Source: Polyangiaceae bacterium (GTDB lineage Bacteria > Myxococcota_A > Polyangia > Polyangiales > Polyangiaceae). Taken from it: 64,000 bases of DNA. Positions within the stretch are counted from its first letter, which is position 1. Each line of letters opens with the position of its first letter. The translations under genes and the position numbers were made by a program. Below, one piece after another: positions 7,786 to 15,762 of the stretch. The notes under the pieces are model-generated. The model saw only the letters and a program-made list of their open reading frames with translations. It ran no database searches and was not told where the DNA came from. The DNA is taken from positions 20,750 to 84,749 of the forward strand of contig JADJXL010000006.1 in the NCBI GenBank assembly GCA_016715885.1. Direction: 5' to 3'.

Positions 7786-8829
7786 TCAACACTTGGGCGT
7801 ACTACGAGGGAACCAAGGCCAGCCGGGCGGCCAGCCGGGCGATGCGTTGGGGGCAGGAGCCGTTGGAGGCGGCAATTGCGGCGGTGGAACTGCCCACGGC
7901 GCCGGCGGTTGGGGCGGCCATTGAGAAACAACCGCACCGCGGGGAGGCACGCCCCAAGGGGCTGACGACGACGACGGCTGCGACTGTGCCGGAGGCTGCG
8001 ACTGTGGCGGTGGGCCTCCCCATGGCGGCTGCGACATCGGCCAAGGCGGGGCCGCGCTTGTGTTTGCGCTCGTGTTCACGCCTGGTGGCGCACTGGGAGC
8101 GCTTGGTGCACTCGGCGCATCTCCCCACGGTGGCGTCCACGAGGCGCCAGCACTGCCAGCAGCTTGCCACGGTGGCGTCCACGCGTTGCCGTCACTACCA
8201 GAAGCAGCGGGTTGCCACGGCGGCGTCCACGAATTCCCGGCGTTGACTTCCGCGGTGACATCCTGGACCTCTCGCGTTGGCGAGTCCCCGCTCGAAAACA
8301 TTCGGCGAATGCCATCGGCAGCTTGCAGCAGTGCCATCAACAAGGTCCCCTTTTTTGAGCCCTTTTTCGCCGAGTTTGCGACAAGCGCCACACTGTTCTG
8401 GGCTTTCCTATCGCCTTGGCGCGCGCGCCCCATGATATTTTCCGCAGCTTTCACAGCCGCAGTCGCCTTGGAAACGGTTTGCATCGCCGGGCCGAACCCC
8501 GGCACGAAAGAAAGCGCACTCAGGAGCAGCGGATTCTGCACAACGCTTTGTGCTTGTTTCAGCACATTTTGAGCCGCTCGGCTTTGGGTGAGCTTGGCGA
8601 TGCTCGACCAAATACTGGCTCCCGTGGCAATCTCTGGAGGAACCTTGGCAATGCCACGCTGAATCAAATCCTTCACGGTCTGCTCGGACGCTGTTGCAGT
8701 GAGCCGAACGGGCCCCGTTCTGGTGGGAATTTCAGCCACGGCAAGCCAGTCCCCGCCTTGCCGAACGGTCTTGAGTCGCACTGGGATCGGGGCTTGCTTG
8801 CCGCGCTTGATGTAGACTACCGTCTCCAT
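7786..8829 (-). CDS. Helical protein with long Pro/Trp/Gly-rich tail
   Basis: A 347-residue protein. Residues 1-65 are a small beta domain (METVVYIKRGKQAPIPVRL). Residues 75-190 are helical with amphipathic hydrophobic stretches (LLSALSFVPGFGPAMQTV, KGTLLMALLQAADGI). From about 195 to the end is a low-complexity tail with repeats of the form (N)(A/S)WTPPW(Q/G), followed by Pro/Ser/Gln-rich sequence ending WFPRSTPKC. The tail looks extended or glue-like. I recognise no family. Confidence 0.78.
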   Translation of the reverse strand: METVVYIKRGKQAPIPVRLKTVRQGGDWLAVAEIPTRTGPVRLTATASEQTVKDLIQRGIAKVPPEIATGASIWSSIAKLTQSRAAQNVLKQAQSVVQNPLLLSALSFVPGFGPAMQTVSKATAAVKAAENIMGRARQGDRKAQNSVALVANSAKKGSKKGTLLMALLQAADGIRRMFSSGDSPTREVQDVTAEVNAGNSWTPPWQPAASGSDGNAWTPPWQAAGSAGASWTPPWGDAPSAPSAPSAPPGVNTSANTSAAPPWPMSQPPWGGPPPQSQPPAQSQPSSSSAPWGVPPRGAVVSQWPPQPPAPWAVPPPQLPPPTAPAPNASPGWPPGWPWFPRSTPKC

Positions 8830-8847
8830 GGTTACTCCATTCTTGGT

Positions 8848-10083
8848 TTATTTTGGCGGCGGTGATTGGGATTGAGTTTGAAGCAATTGCGCAGCTTGCG
8901 CCGGCAATTGCGGAAGGTTTGTCGCCGAAGACGCCCCCGCGGGAGCTTTGGCATTCGACTGAATGGGCATCGGGCCTTTCTTTACATCCCACGTCGAAGG
9001 CAACGTTATCGTCATGCCGGATTTCCAAGGCAAAAGGTATTCGATTTCGCCTACCTTGCGAATTCGCAGGTCGGGGTTGGTTTGAACCAATTCCCGCCAT
9101 CGATTGGCATCGCCGGTGTACCATTGCGCCAACTGCGACGGTAACTCGGAACCTCGAACCGTGTACGTCCGGCCCGACGTGGTATTCGACACCGTGGACG
9201 CCAAACGGACTTCTGCCGCGCGTTTTCGCAATGCTTCGGCCGAACGCGTATAGCCCTGCTTTTCGACTTCGTTGGCCGCCGCTTCCATTGCGGTTGCGTT
9301 GCTACCTGCCATCAACTGTTCGACTTTCGCCCGCACGTCGGGCGGAAGCTCCTCGAGCTCGCTCGGCTTGGGCATCGGCGGAGGCGTTGGGGGAGGCATC
9401 GGCGACGGCGATGGCCAGGGATACGGTGACGGCGATGGCGATGGCATGACGATGACCGGACCCGTCAAAATGGCGAAATACCCGGTTGGCGGCGCGACTT
9501 GCTTCGCTTCATCGGGTCGGATCGCCTGCAAGAATTTTGGCTCGCGAGCAGTGGCTAGCCATTCCACCGCGGCGATTGCCATCTTCCCATAGCCTTCCAC
9601 CCATTGCCTGGCTGTCACTTGAGTTGCTTGGGTTCTCGGTAGGAGTTTTACGCGCGTCGGATCGCCCTCGACAGCCTCTACCCCGTATTGATCGAGCATT
9701 GGCACCAAATAGGGGATGGCCTCTTGCCGAAAGACCTTCGTGCCATCGCTTGCGATCGTGGTCATCATGCTCGCCGTGGTGGTGCCTGGGGGCGATTGTG
9801 GCCATCCTGGGCTTTGCTCAGGCCACGGCGTTGGTGGGCTTGGCGGCATCGGAATCGGCAGCGGCCACGGCGGATTCGGAGAGGGCGAAGGTGCCGATGG
9901 CGGTGGAGCTGGTGGCAACGGCTTGGCTGCCGGCGGCGGTGGTGGTGGTGGTGGTGGTGCAGGCGGCAAGGGTTTGGGGGTAGGTTTGGGCGGACTGTCG
10001 CCGCTTTTGGCTGCGACCGCAGCAGCGCCCAGAAGGCCCAAAACTGCCATAACGCCGAGAACGGCCCCACCACCCATTTTCAT
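8848..10083 (-). CDS. Membrane-anchored Pro-rich protein with C-terminal LysM domain
   Basis: The 411-residue product starts with a hydrophobic helix (GGGAVLGVMAVLGLLGAAAV) that is a membrane anchor or uncleaved signal. A Pro/Ser/Met-rich linker follows, then a middle domain (about 110-210), a second Pro linker and a helical repeat-like part. Residues about 320-375 resemble LysM (YTVRGSELPSQLAQWYTGD, then W.EL...NPDLR and TLPSTW). LysM binds peptidoglycan or chitin GlcNAc chains. It overlaps the transglutaminase-like gene by 4 bp, so the two are co-translated and may act together at the cell wall. Confidence 0.85.
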   Translation of the reverse strand: MKMGGGAVLGVMAVLGLLGAAAVAAKSGDSPPKPTPKPLPPAPPPPPPPPPAAKPLPPAPPPSAPSPSPNPPWPLPIPMPPSPPTPWPEQSPGWPQSPPGTTTASMMTTIASDGTKVFRQEAIPYLVPMLDQYGVEAVEGDPTRVKLLPRTQATQVTARQWVEGYGKMAIAAVEWLATAREPKFLQAIRPDEAKQVAPPTGYFAILTGPVIVMPSPSPSPYPWPSPSPMPPPTPPPMPKPSELEELPPDVRAKVEQLMAGSNATAMEAAANEVEKQGYTRSAEALRKRAAEVRLASTVSNTTSGRTYTVRGSELPSQLAQWYTGDANRWRELVQTNPDLRIRKVGEIEYLLPWKSGMTITLPSTWDVKKGPMPIQSNAKAPAGASSATNLPQLPAQAAQLLQTQSQSPPPK

Positions 10084-10556
10084 ACGCGCCCCGCTATTCC
10101 CATGGTTTGCTCGGGAGCGCTGGAGGGCATGCCCAAGCGTTTCGATGGGTCTTCAATCAGCATCGTTTTACCTTGCTGAAGTCCAACGAGAATATGATAC
10201 AGTTTCACCCGATGCTTGCCGCTGTGGTTGGTCACGCTGAACGTCTTCCAACGAAACACGCAACGCGCTGGTATGCGATGTTTTACGCGCAGTTCTGCCA
10301 CGCGATACGCTGATAGATCCTCGCAATCGCCGTAGCCGGTCTGCAATACGATAGCTGCGTCGCGCCAGTTTTCTTGACCGAGCGGCTCCTGCTTGTACCG
10401 CACGCGAGTGCTGTACAAATCGGGAAACGCTCGCGAGCTCATGAGCGCCATATTGACTTGCACGAGGCATTCGAGGAACGTGTCCAACACCTTGTGCGCA
10501 ACGGCCTCATTTCCGAGCTCAAAACTGGTACTCGTATGGAAATTGACGCTGTACAT
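10080..10556 (-). CDS. Transglutaminase-like cysteine protease fold protein
   Basis: A 158-residue protein containing GYGDCEDLSAYRVAEL, the Cys helix typical of bacterial transglutaminase-like peptidases. A later YHILVG supplies the His, and IEDPSKRLG supplies the Asp of a Cys-His-Asp triad. Proteins of this size and motif occur in phage structural gene sets and elsewhere and may cleave or cross-link proteins. The TG-AT-G overlap with the LysM gene indicates coupling. Processing of the neighbouring structural proteins is a plausible role, inferred from context. Confidence 0.82.
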   Translation of the reverse strand: MYSVNFHTSTSFELGNEAVAHKVLDTFLECLVQVNMALMSSRAFPDLYSTRVRYKQEPLGQENWRDAAIVLQTGYGDCEDLSAYRVAELRVKHRIPARCVFRWKTFSVTNHSGKHRVKLYHILVGLQQGKTMLIEDPSKRLGMPSSAPEQTMGIAGRV

Positions 10557-10604
10557 TCCAAACTTTACCTCCCGAAGGTTGGAATGGGACTCGAGCGGCG
10601 TCGT

Positions 10605-11429
10605 TTACTCCACTGCGGGACCGATCAACACAGCGCGGAACAATTGAGCCGCGCCAGAGATGTTTGCGAATGAAATCGTCACGTCGTGACCGACATTCGC
10701 AGTATCGCCCGTCAATTCCACCGCAACGGATTGCGGAGAGAAGGTTTCACCCGGAATTGGATCCGACCCGACGAACTGCGAATCTTTGCCAACTTTGATG
10801 TCGGTAATCACGAACGCCGGGGCAATCACGGACGGAATCACGAGACGTCGAATCTTGATGGGGGTTTGCGGACGTCGCGTCACACTTCCAGGTTGGCCCG
10901 CCGGCGTCGGCGCATCGGCCTGGAATCCGAACGGAAATACTCGAGCTTTGGTGTACCCTGTATTGACCGCCAACGTCGGCTGAATGCCGATATTTGCCAT
11001 GCCCTGCAAACGGCGCTGTGCGGCTTCCTTCTTTCGTTGGGCCAAAAGGTTCCTCAGCGCGAGAGCCTTTTTCCTTTTTGCGGCAGCGGCAGCCAACGCC
11101 CTTTGCCGAGCCGTTGTCGTGCTCGCGCCAATGATATCGAGTCCTGCGCCCGCAATATCGATGGGATCGACGATGTCACTCCCCGAAACGATATTGGACA
11201 ACATAGCCAAATCGGGATCTTCGATACTGTTCGCACCAAACAACAGATCGGCGTCCGCACCGAAAAGCAATTGGTCGTTGCCAAACAGCAACTGATCAGC
11301 GCCGCTGAACAGGTCCAAATCGGACCCCGACGCGAACATTTCGTCGATATCATCGGCGCCGCTCAGCAGCTCCAAGCCCGCGGTCGTCACGATGAGGTTG
11401 CCAAGATCATGCAGACGGTGTTGTCGCAT
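10605..11429 (-). CDS. Candidate capsid or spike protein with SGAD/FGAD repeat segment
   Basis: The start at 11429 (MRQHRLHDLGNL) follows the spacer after the upstream gene. Residues 20-80 hold a repeated pattern (LLSGADD, LFSGADQ, LLFGNDQ, LLFGADAD, LLFGANS), each about 8-10 residues, which may form a solenoid or binding surface. A basic helical stretch follows (AAAAAKRKKALALRNLLAQRKKEAAQRR). The last 110 residues are beta-rich, ending in DVTISFANISGAAQLFRAVLIG, a type of ending I associate with virus-like structural proteins. No membrane helix. Coat or spike assignment is inference. Confidence 0.72.
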   Translation of the reverse strand: MRQHRLHDLGNLIVTTAGLELLSGADDIDEMFASGSDLDLFSGADQLLFGNDQLLFGADADLLFGANSIEDPDLAMLSNIVSGSDIVDPIDIAGAGLDIIGASTTTARQRALAAAAAKRKKALALRNLLAQRKKEAAQRRLQGMANIGIQPTLAVNTGYTKARVFPFGFQADAPTPAGQPGSVTRRPQTPIKIRRLVIPSVIAPAFVITDIKVGKDSQFVGSDPIPGETFSPQSVAVELTGDTANVGHDVTISFANISGAAQLFRAVLIGPAVE

Positions 11430-11487
11430 TGTGTACTCCCCGTAAAACGTTTCTGGTACGGCGAACGCCTCGCGACGTTCCACGAAA

Positions 11488-12144
11488 TCACGCAGCGGCT
11501 TGGTTCCACGCTATTGCCGCAGCCAACTCTTCTTGCGTCATCGGATTGCCTTGCTGCTGCGGAAGGCCATTCCAATTCGGCGGCGCGCCCCATGGATTCC
11601 ACGATGGTTGTGGTGGGGGCAATTGACGCATTTGTCCCTGGGTTGCTGGAGGCATTGCGCCAAAGCTCAAGGACTCGCCAGCCGATGGCGGCTGCGGAAT
11701 CGCGGGTGGCTGCTCGGGTGGCAAGGGCGGCGCGGTCTCGTCCCGCTTTTGTTTCCCGAGAGCAGCGCCAGACGCAGCAGCCCACGTAGCGAGTGCCCCG
11801 TTGGCAAGATTGTGAAGGTTTGCGGCGACGAAATGTGCAACGGCTCCCCCGGCGAAGCCCAAACCATAGGCGACGCCGTGCAGCACGAGACCCGTCGCTG
11901 CATCGACGGGAAGGCCCAAGATGGTTGCCTTCTCGCCGTAGTAACCGCGCAAGTACCCCATGCCAAACGCCATTCCAACGATCTCCGCCGTCGCGAGGAC
12001 GTTGCCGGCGATGACCATGGCTTCTTGCTGCGCGCGTGCTTTTGCGTTGCGCAACGTCTGGTTGTCCCGGACCAACCGCGCCATCTGCTGTCGGGCCTCT
12101 CCCAGCGTTGCGTTGACTTTCCGGACATCGAGCTTGTCGGCCAT
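11488..12144 (-). CDS. Membrane-active protein with Gly-rich helices, first gene of the cassette
   Basis: A 218-residue protein; MADKLD at 12144 is taken as start, though 12150 is also possible. An N-terminal helix (ATLGEARQQMARLVRDNQ) is followed by two or three hydrophobic, Gly/Ala-rich helices between residues 45 and 120 (AEIVGMAFGMGYLRG, AATGLVLHGVAYGLGFAGGAVAHFVA). The tail is Pro/Gln-rich (WNPWGAPPNWNG). Gly-zipper helices suggest membrane insertion or a channel. As the most upstream gene of the minus-strand run, it is probably nearest the promoter in 12145-12319. Confidence 0.78.
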   Translation of the reverse strand: MADKLDVRKVNATLGEARQQMARLVRDNQTLRNAKARAQQEAMVIAGNVLATAEIVGMAFGMGYLRGYYGEKATILGLPVDAATGLVLHGVAYGLGFAGGAVAHFVAANLHNLANGALATWAAASGAALGKQKRDETAPPLPPEQPPAIPQPPSAGESLSFGAMPPATQGQMRQLPPPQPSWNPWGAPPNWNGLPQQQGNPMTQEELAAAIAWNQAAA

Positions 12145-12300
12145 GCACATCAGATAACGGCACGCCGGCGCGGTCGTCGACAGCCACTTCCGGATTCATT
12201 GGCGGGTCCCCAATACTGTACCCTATGAATCGACCGTACTTAGTTGAACGATTTCAGACTTTTACTGTTGGGAGCCTCCAACAAATCCGGATCAATTGAT

Positions 12301-13120
12301 CCAATGAATCGGAGGGGACATGGCCTTCATCACACGCACAGCAGCCGCCAAAAAGTATCGCGTGACGTACGACCATCTCAGACAGCTCGAGCGCGACGGC
12401 AAACTTCGCAAATTCGCGGCAAAAGACGTCGATTACACCCATGACAAACCGTGCCCGCGAGGTGGGCAAATCAAGTGGGTGTACAACGAGGACGACGTGG
12501 CCAAACATGCTGGCAAGAAGGCTGACGTACGGTTTGCCCGCATGTCACGCACAGCGGCGCTCGTGTTCGACTTGCTGGCGGAAGGCAAGGACTTGGTCGA
12601 AATCGTTCGGCGTACTCGACTCGACATTTCCGAAGCCAACCGAATCCGGAACATCTATCTCCGCGAAAAAGATGGGTTCGTCGTTCCAGGGGAAGCCCGT
12701 CGAGTCGCGAACCAATGAATCGGAGGGGGACATGGCCTTCATCACACGCACGGCAGCCGCCAAAAAGTATCGCGTGACGTACGACCGTCTCAGACAGCTC
12801 GAGCGCGACGGCAAACTTCGCAAATTCGCGGCAAAAGACGTCGGTTACACCCATGACAAACCATGCCCGCGAGGTGGGCAAATCAAGTGGGTGTACAATG
12901 AGGACGACGTGGCCAAACACGCTGGCAAGAAGGCTGACACACGGTTTGCCCGCATGGCGCGCGTAGAGGCGCTCGTGTTCGACTTGCTAGCGGAAGGCAA
13001 GGACTTGGTCGAAATTGTTCGGCGTACTCGACTCGACATTTCCGAAGCCAACCGAATCCGGAACATCTATCTCCGCGAAAAAGATGGGTTCGTCGTTCCT
13101 GGGGAAGCCCGTCGAATCGC
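12301..13120 (+). repeat. Tandem duplication of a 411-bp gene unit
   Basis: Unit 1 (12301-12711) and unit 2 (12712 to about 13120) are near-identical, including the ribosome-binding site (aatcggaggggacatggcc in unit 1, one extra g in unit 2) and almost the whole coding sequence. Differences are mostly single substitutions. The duplication is recent relative to the rest of the region. Confidence 0.9.
12320..12718 (+). CDS. Small helix-turn-helix DNA-binding protein, copy 1
   Basis: A 132-residue protein with a strong ribosome-binding site (ggagggg, 5 nt before ATG). The N-terminus reads ITRTAAAKKYRVTYDHLRQLERDGKLRKF, the pattern of a MerR/excisionase-like winged helix (helix-turn-helix, then wing). 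A second helical block (VEIVRRTRLDISEANRIR) looks like another helix-turn-helix. It stops 40 residues earlier than copy 2. It is divergent from the structural cassette and upstream of the iterons, so control of replication or of the cassette promoter is plausible. Confidence 0.85.
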   Translation: MAFITRTAAAKKYRVTYDHLRQLERDGKLRKFAAKDVDYTHDKPCPRGGQIKWVYNEDDVAKHAGKKADVRFARMSRTAALVFDLLAEGKDLVEIVRRTRLDISEANRIRNIYLREKDGFVVPGEARRVANQ

Positions 13121-13247
13121 GCGCGACCATGGGTTCGAGCTGAAACCCGACACGATCGTTCCTTTGCTGGTTCGATTGCTCGATGCAGCACGAGCAAACA
13201 ATCGCTCCAAGCCGAAGAAGCCGATTCGTGGGTTGGTTGAGGAATGA
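12732..13247 (+). CDS. Small helix-turn-helix DNA-binding protein, copy 2
   Basis: A 171-residue tandem paralogue of copy 1, over 95 percent identical in the shared 130 residues, with its own ggaggggg ribosome-binding site. It has a further C-terminal basic segment (AARANNRSKPKKPIRG). The stop codon lies inside the first 17-bp iteron-like repeat. The first copy probably lost this tail by the duplication junction. Two proteins with the same DNA-binding head but different tails could compete for one site. Confidence 0.85.
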   Translation: MAFITRTAAAKKYRVTYDRLRQLERDGKLRKFAAKDVGYTHDKPCPRGGQIKWVYNEDDVAKHAGKKADTRFARMARVEALVFDLLAEGKDLVEIVRRTRLDISEANRIRNIYLREKDGFVVPGEARRIARDHGFELKPDTIVPLLVRLLDAARANNRSKPKKPIRGLVEE

Positions 13248-13310
13248 CAATCGTTCCGCAATGACAATTGTTTTGCAATGACAATCGTTTCGCAATGACA
13301 ATGGTTCGTC
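13243..13310 (+). repeat. Four tandem 17-bp iteron-like repeats, candidate replication origin element
   Basis: Four units in perfect 17-bp register: aatgacaatcgttccgc, aatgacaattgttttgc, aatgacaatcgtttcgc and aatgacaatggttcgtc. Each carries the core aatgacaat. Spacing, copy number and location about 0.9 kb upstream of the Rep-like gene fit iterons that bind an initiator or one of the neighbouring helix-turn-helix proteins. Confidence 0.75.
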
Positions 13311-13482
13311 AGCGGAGACCCAACAACCGCCGAAGCGTCTCCGGGTCCGTCACCAGCTCGTCGAACTCGTCTCCAGACAAAGACTGCGGTGGCGCTTCGT
13401 CCTTCAGGTGTTCGGGACGCAGAGCAGAGCGCTCCAACGCTTTCACGAGTTGCAGAAGGTCATCATCATCGTTTGGTTGCAC
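13309..13482 (-). CDS. Small acidic protein overlapping the upstream gene
   Basis: The GTG at 13482 lies inside the end of the preceding gene (16-bp overlap) and opens a 57-residue acidic product (QPNDDDDLLQLVKALERSALR, later SLSGDEFDELVTDPETLRRLLGLR). The overlap and sensible composition suggest translational coupling. It starts right beside the iteron array. Function unknown; an adaptor for replication or regulation is possible. Confidence 0.6.
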   Translation of the reverse strand: MQPNDDDDLLQLVKALERSALRPEHLKDEAPPQSLSGDEFDELVTDPETLRRLLGLR

Positions 13483-14032
13483 GTGCGACTTGCCCCTCGA
13501 GCACACCACGGTGTGCGCTCGTGATTATCTGCACGGCTTCTTCCGCGCGCCAACCGTTTGCTCGCAACGTCATCCCCAGGGCCGCGCTCAACGCAAGTGC
13601 GACATGTTGAACAGCCGTGGGCGATGGCGGCTTTGCGAGCGTCGTTTGCTGAACTTCGGCATCAATCTGCACGTCGCTTCCGCTAGCGAAAAGTCGCGAC
13701 AGATGTGCCGCTCGTTTCATCGTCCTCTCGCTCATCTGCTGCGGCACGAACTTGGCGAGTTCGGACAAACCCTTCACGTCCGAGTCAGCAAAGCGCTCGA
13801 CGATGCCGATGCAGCTCGAGCTAGCGATGCCGCTCCCCGCGAGAAGACGTCCGAGCGCGATGCAGCCGGCTTGCACCGGCAGCAGCAGCTCCTGCGGTGA
13901 TGGTTCTCTGAGCACGTTCGCGCGAGGCGGAACGAGCTTCTCCAACGAGTCTGGTCGAGCAGCTTCGACAAGACAAACGCCTTCAAAACCAGTCACCAAC
14001 GCGAGCAGTTGCGAGTCGAGTTCGTTGGGCAT
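13466..14032 (-). CDS. Unknown 188-residue protein beside the origin region
   Basis: The start MPNELD at 14032 is preceded by a run of G; the in-frame start 5 codons upstream is also possible. The product is largely helical (DSQLLALVTGFEGVCLVEAARP, HVALALSAALGMTLRANGW) with no signal peptide or clear motif. It is divergent from the Rep-like gene across a 200-bp region with direct repeats and overlaps the small acidic gene downstream. I do not recognise the family. Confidence 0.72.
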   Translation of the reverse strand: MPNELDSQLLALVTGFEGVCLVEAARPDSLEKLVPPRANVLREPSPQELLLPVQAGCIALGRLLAGSGIASSSCIGIVERFADSDVKGLSELAKFVPQQMSERTMKRAAHLSRLFASGSDVQIDAEVQQTTLAKPPSPTAVQHVALALSAALGMTLRANGWRAEEAVQIITSAHRGVLEGQVARATKR

Positions 14033-14049
14033 CAGCCCCCCAAGCACAG

Positions 14050-14235
14050 TTTCGAGAAGTTGTCAATAGGGCCGATCGCAAACGGGCCGATCGTTCGAAG
14101 GATTCCGCTAACAAACTTTGGCGGTCCATTTCCGTTCACAAAATAAGCCGCATGGGCGATGGTGGCGCATCTCCGTGCTGGATCGCGGGGGTGCAATGGA
14201 TCCGTGCTGGATCACGGGTCGTCTTCGGAGTGCCT
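14050..14235. promoter_or_regulatory. Divergent control region of the Rep-like gene with two pairs of direct repeats
   Basis: It holds gggccgatcg twice (14069-14078 and 14084-14093, 15 bp apart) and tccgtgctggatcgcggg / tccgtgctggatcacggg (14172-14189 and 14201-14218, 29 bp apart, 17 of 18 identical). Repeats in front of an initiator gene commonly serve Rep autoregulation or origin binding. I could not assign a -10/-35 with confidence. Confidence 0.55.
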
Positions 14236-15762
14236 ATGCAAACGAGCCAAGCTGCTGCGGATCGTGTCCGCGGTGAGCAAACAGATACCCGATGGAAGAG
14301 TGCTTACTCGCGTGTTGTAAACAGTCCACAAGGCCCTGAAGGGAAACTCCGATCGGTGCTCTGGGCGCTGATCTCGATGAGCGATCCCCTTGGTCGATGT
14401 TGGGCAAGCCAAGACTCGATCGCCAACTTCGCAGGGGTGAAGATACGGACGCTGCGACGGTACTTGGATGAGTTGGAGATCACGGGGTGGCTCAAGAAGA
14501 CGCCGATGACGTGGCGCCTGCTTGCGCTCGAGCAGGCGCATTTGGGTCTGCCTCTACCAGACCAGGATCACGATGGGATTTCGCCTGATGTCGTGGTGTT
14601 GTGTCGCCACCGCCAACCAGCAGTGGAAGCGATGGAGCTTCGTATTGTAGCCACGAGCCAAAATGGCCAGAACCATCGGCCAAAAACGTCCTCCGGGGTA
14701 CTGGCCAAATTGGCCTACGATCCTGGGATCAAATCTGATCCTACCTGTAACCAAAGAGAGGGGGATCCAAGGCAACTCCCCCCCATTTTAGATTCTGCTG
14801 AAAACGAGGGATGGGGGGCACTTTGTGTGTCGTACGACAAGCACTACCGCGAGGTGTACGGTGGGCGGGCAACTTGCCCCATGCCGGTGGACATTGCCGG
14901 ACTGCTCGGGGGGCACGTCGCGGATCTTGCAAAGCTGTTGCGGGATCGATTGCGCCAGCGCTCCGGTCCTGAAATTTCCTTCGCTGACGCAGTCCATCGG
15001 ATCGCTGACGCGGCTGTAGCAGCATGGCTTCGCACCAAGGAAGAATTCCTGCTCAAATGCAAGCATGCACTCAGGGCGTTACGAATGGATCTGCCGAAGT
15101 TCGGCAAGAGCGCCGTCGATACGATTCTGAGCGAATTGGCGCCCCAAACGACGATCAAGACCGCAGTGACCGCAACCAATACGCCAAAGGTCGTCAGTTT
15201 CGCCGAATACCTCAAAGGCGAGCAAGTAGCCGCAAAACCGATGGAACTCGTTACGCAGCCGAATGAAACCAATACGACGCCGAACGAAATAGCTGCGAAA
15301 TCGAACACAACGAAAAGCAAACTTGCAGAGATGGCCGAGAGCGAACATCTCGCGCCAAGTGCCCCTGCTGCATTGTCGCAAACAACGGTGGAGCAACTGC
15401 CAGAAAAAGTTGATGTCGCCGCGACGACCAAGGCACCGACCACCGACGAAATCAAGGCAGCCGCAAAGTCGACCAAGACGAAATCAAGTGCCAAGTTAGT
15501 TTTGTTGCATACCACGACGAACCAAAACTCAGAAAGCACACAGGTGTCACTGCCCGAAAAACCCGACCCCTCGGTTCTGCTTCGAGCTTTGGGGGCGCCG
15601 CGATGGTGTGATCTCGCGTTTGCCACGGAGCTGATGTCCGGGCCTCTCCCCATGCCGCAGTTGCTCCAAGTGCTCCAAAGTTTGCACCTCGACGAAAATG
15701 CGCTGACTTCGGCCCGAATTCGCGCTAAAGTCTTCCGAACGATCTACGGAAGGTCACCATGA
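14236..15762 (+). CDS. Rep-like replication initiator with HTH_36-type winged helix
   Basis: The ATG at 14236 follows cggag at 7 nt; the longer frame runs through the direct repeats. Residues about 25-95 (KLRSVLWALISMSDPLGRCWASQDSIANFAGVKIRTL) match the helix-turn-helix domain of many plasmid and phage initiators, where the chain senses arrest, Ser/Asp, then a recognition helix. The C-terminal half is Thr/Lys/Ala-rich and low complexity (about 330-470), ending in a compact helical segment (LLRALGAPRWCDLAF). The next gene overlaps its stop by 4 bp. Rep function is inferred from domain, flanking repeats and partner ParA. Confidence 0.72.
   Translation: MQTSQAAADRVRGEQTDTRWKSAYSRVVNSPQGPEGKLRSVLWALISMSDPLGRCWASQDSIANFAGVKIRTLRRYLDELEITGWLKKTPMTWRLLALEQAHLGLPLPDQDHDGISPDVVVLCRHRQPAVEAMELRIVATSQNGQNHRPKTSSGVLAKLAYDPGIKSDPTCNQREGDPRQLPPILDSAENEGWGALCVSYDKHYREVYGGRATCPMPVDIAGLLGGHVADLAKLLRDRLRQRSGPEISFADAVHRIADAAVAAWLRTKEEFLLKCKHALRALRMDLPKFGKSAVDTILSELAPQTTIKTAVTATNTPKVVSFAEYLKGEQVAAKPMELVTQPNETNTTPNEIAAKSNTTKSKLAEMAESEHLAPSAPAALSQTTVEQLPEKVDVAATTKAPTTDEIKAAAKSTKTKSSAKLVLLHTTTNQNSESTQVSLPEKPDPSVLLRALGAPRWCDLAFATELMSGPLPMPQLLQVLQSLHLDENALTSARIRAKVFRTIYGRSP

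Noticed and set aside
9716..10240. Gly-rich plus-strand frame resembling a silk-like protein
   Set aside because: It is the complement of the Pro-rich linker in the LysM protein gene.
1..12144. Ordinary tailed prophage
   Set aside because: No terminase, portal, protease-scaffold, tail tube, tape measure, baseplate, holin or integrase can be recognised, and the gene sizes do not fit a tail module.
14844..15653. Minus-strand 269-codon frame opposite Rep
   Set aside because: Ser/Ala/Val-rich shadow of the Thr/Lys-rich Rep tail; no ribosome-binding site.
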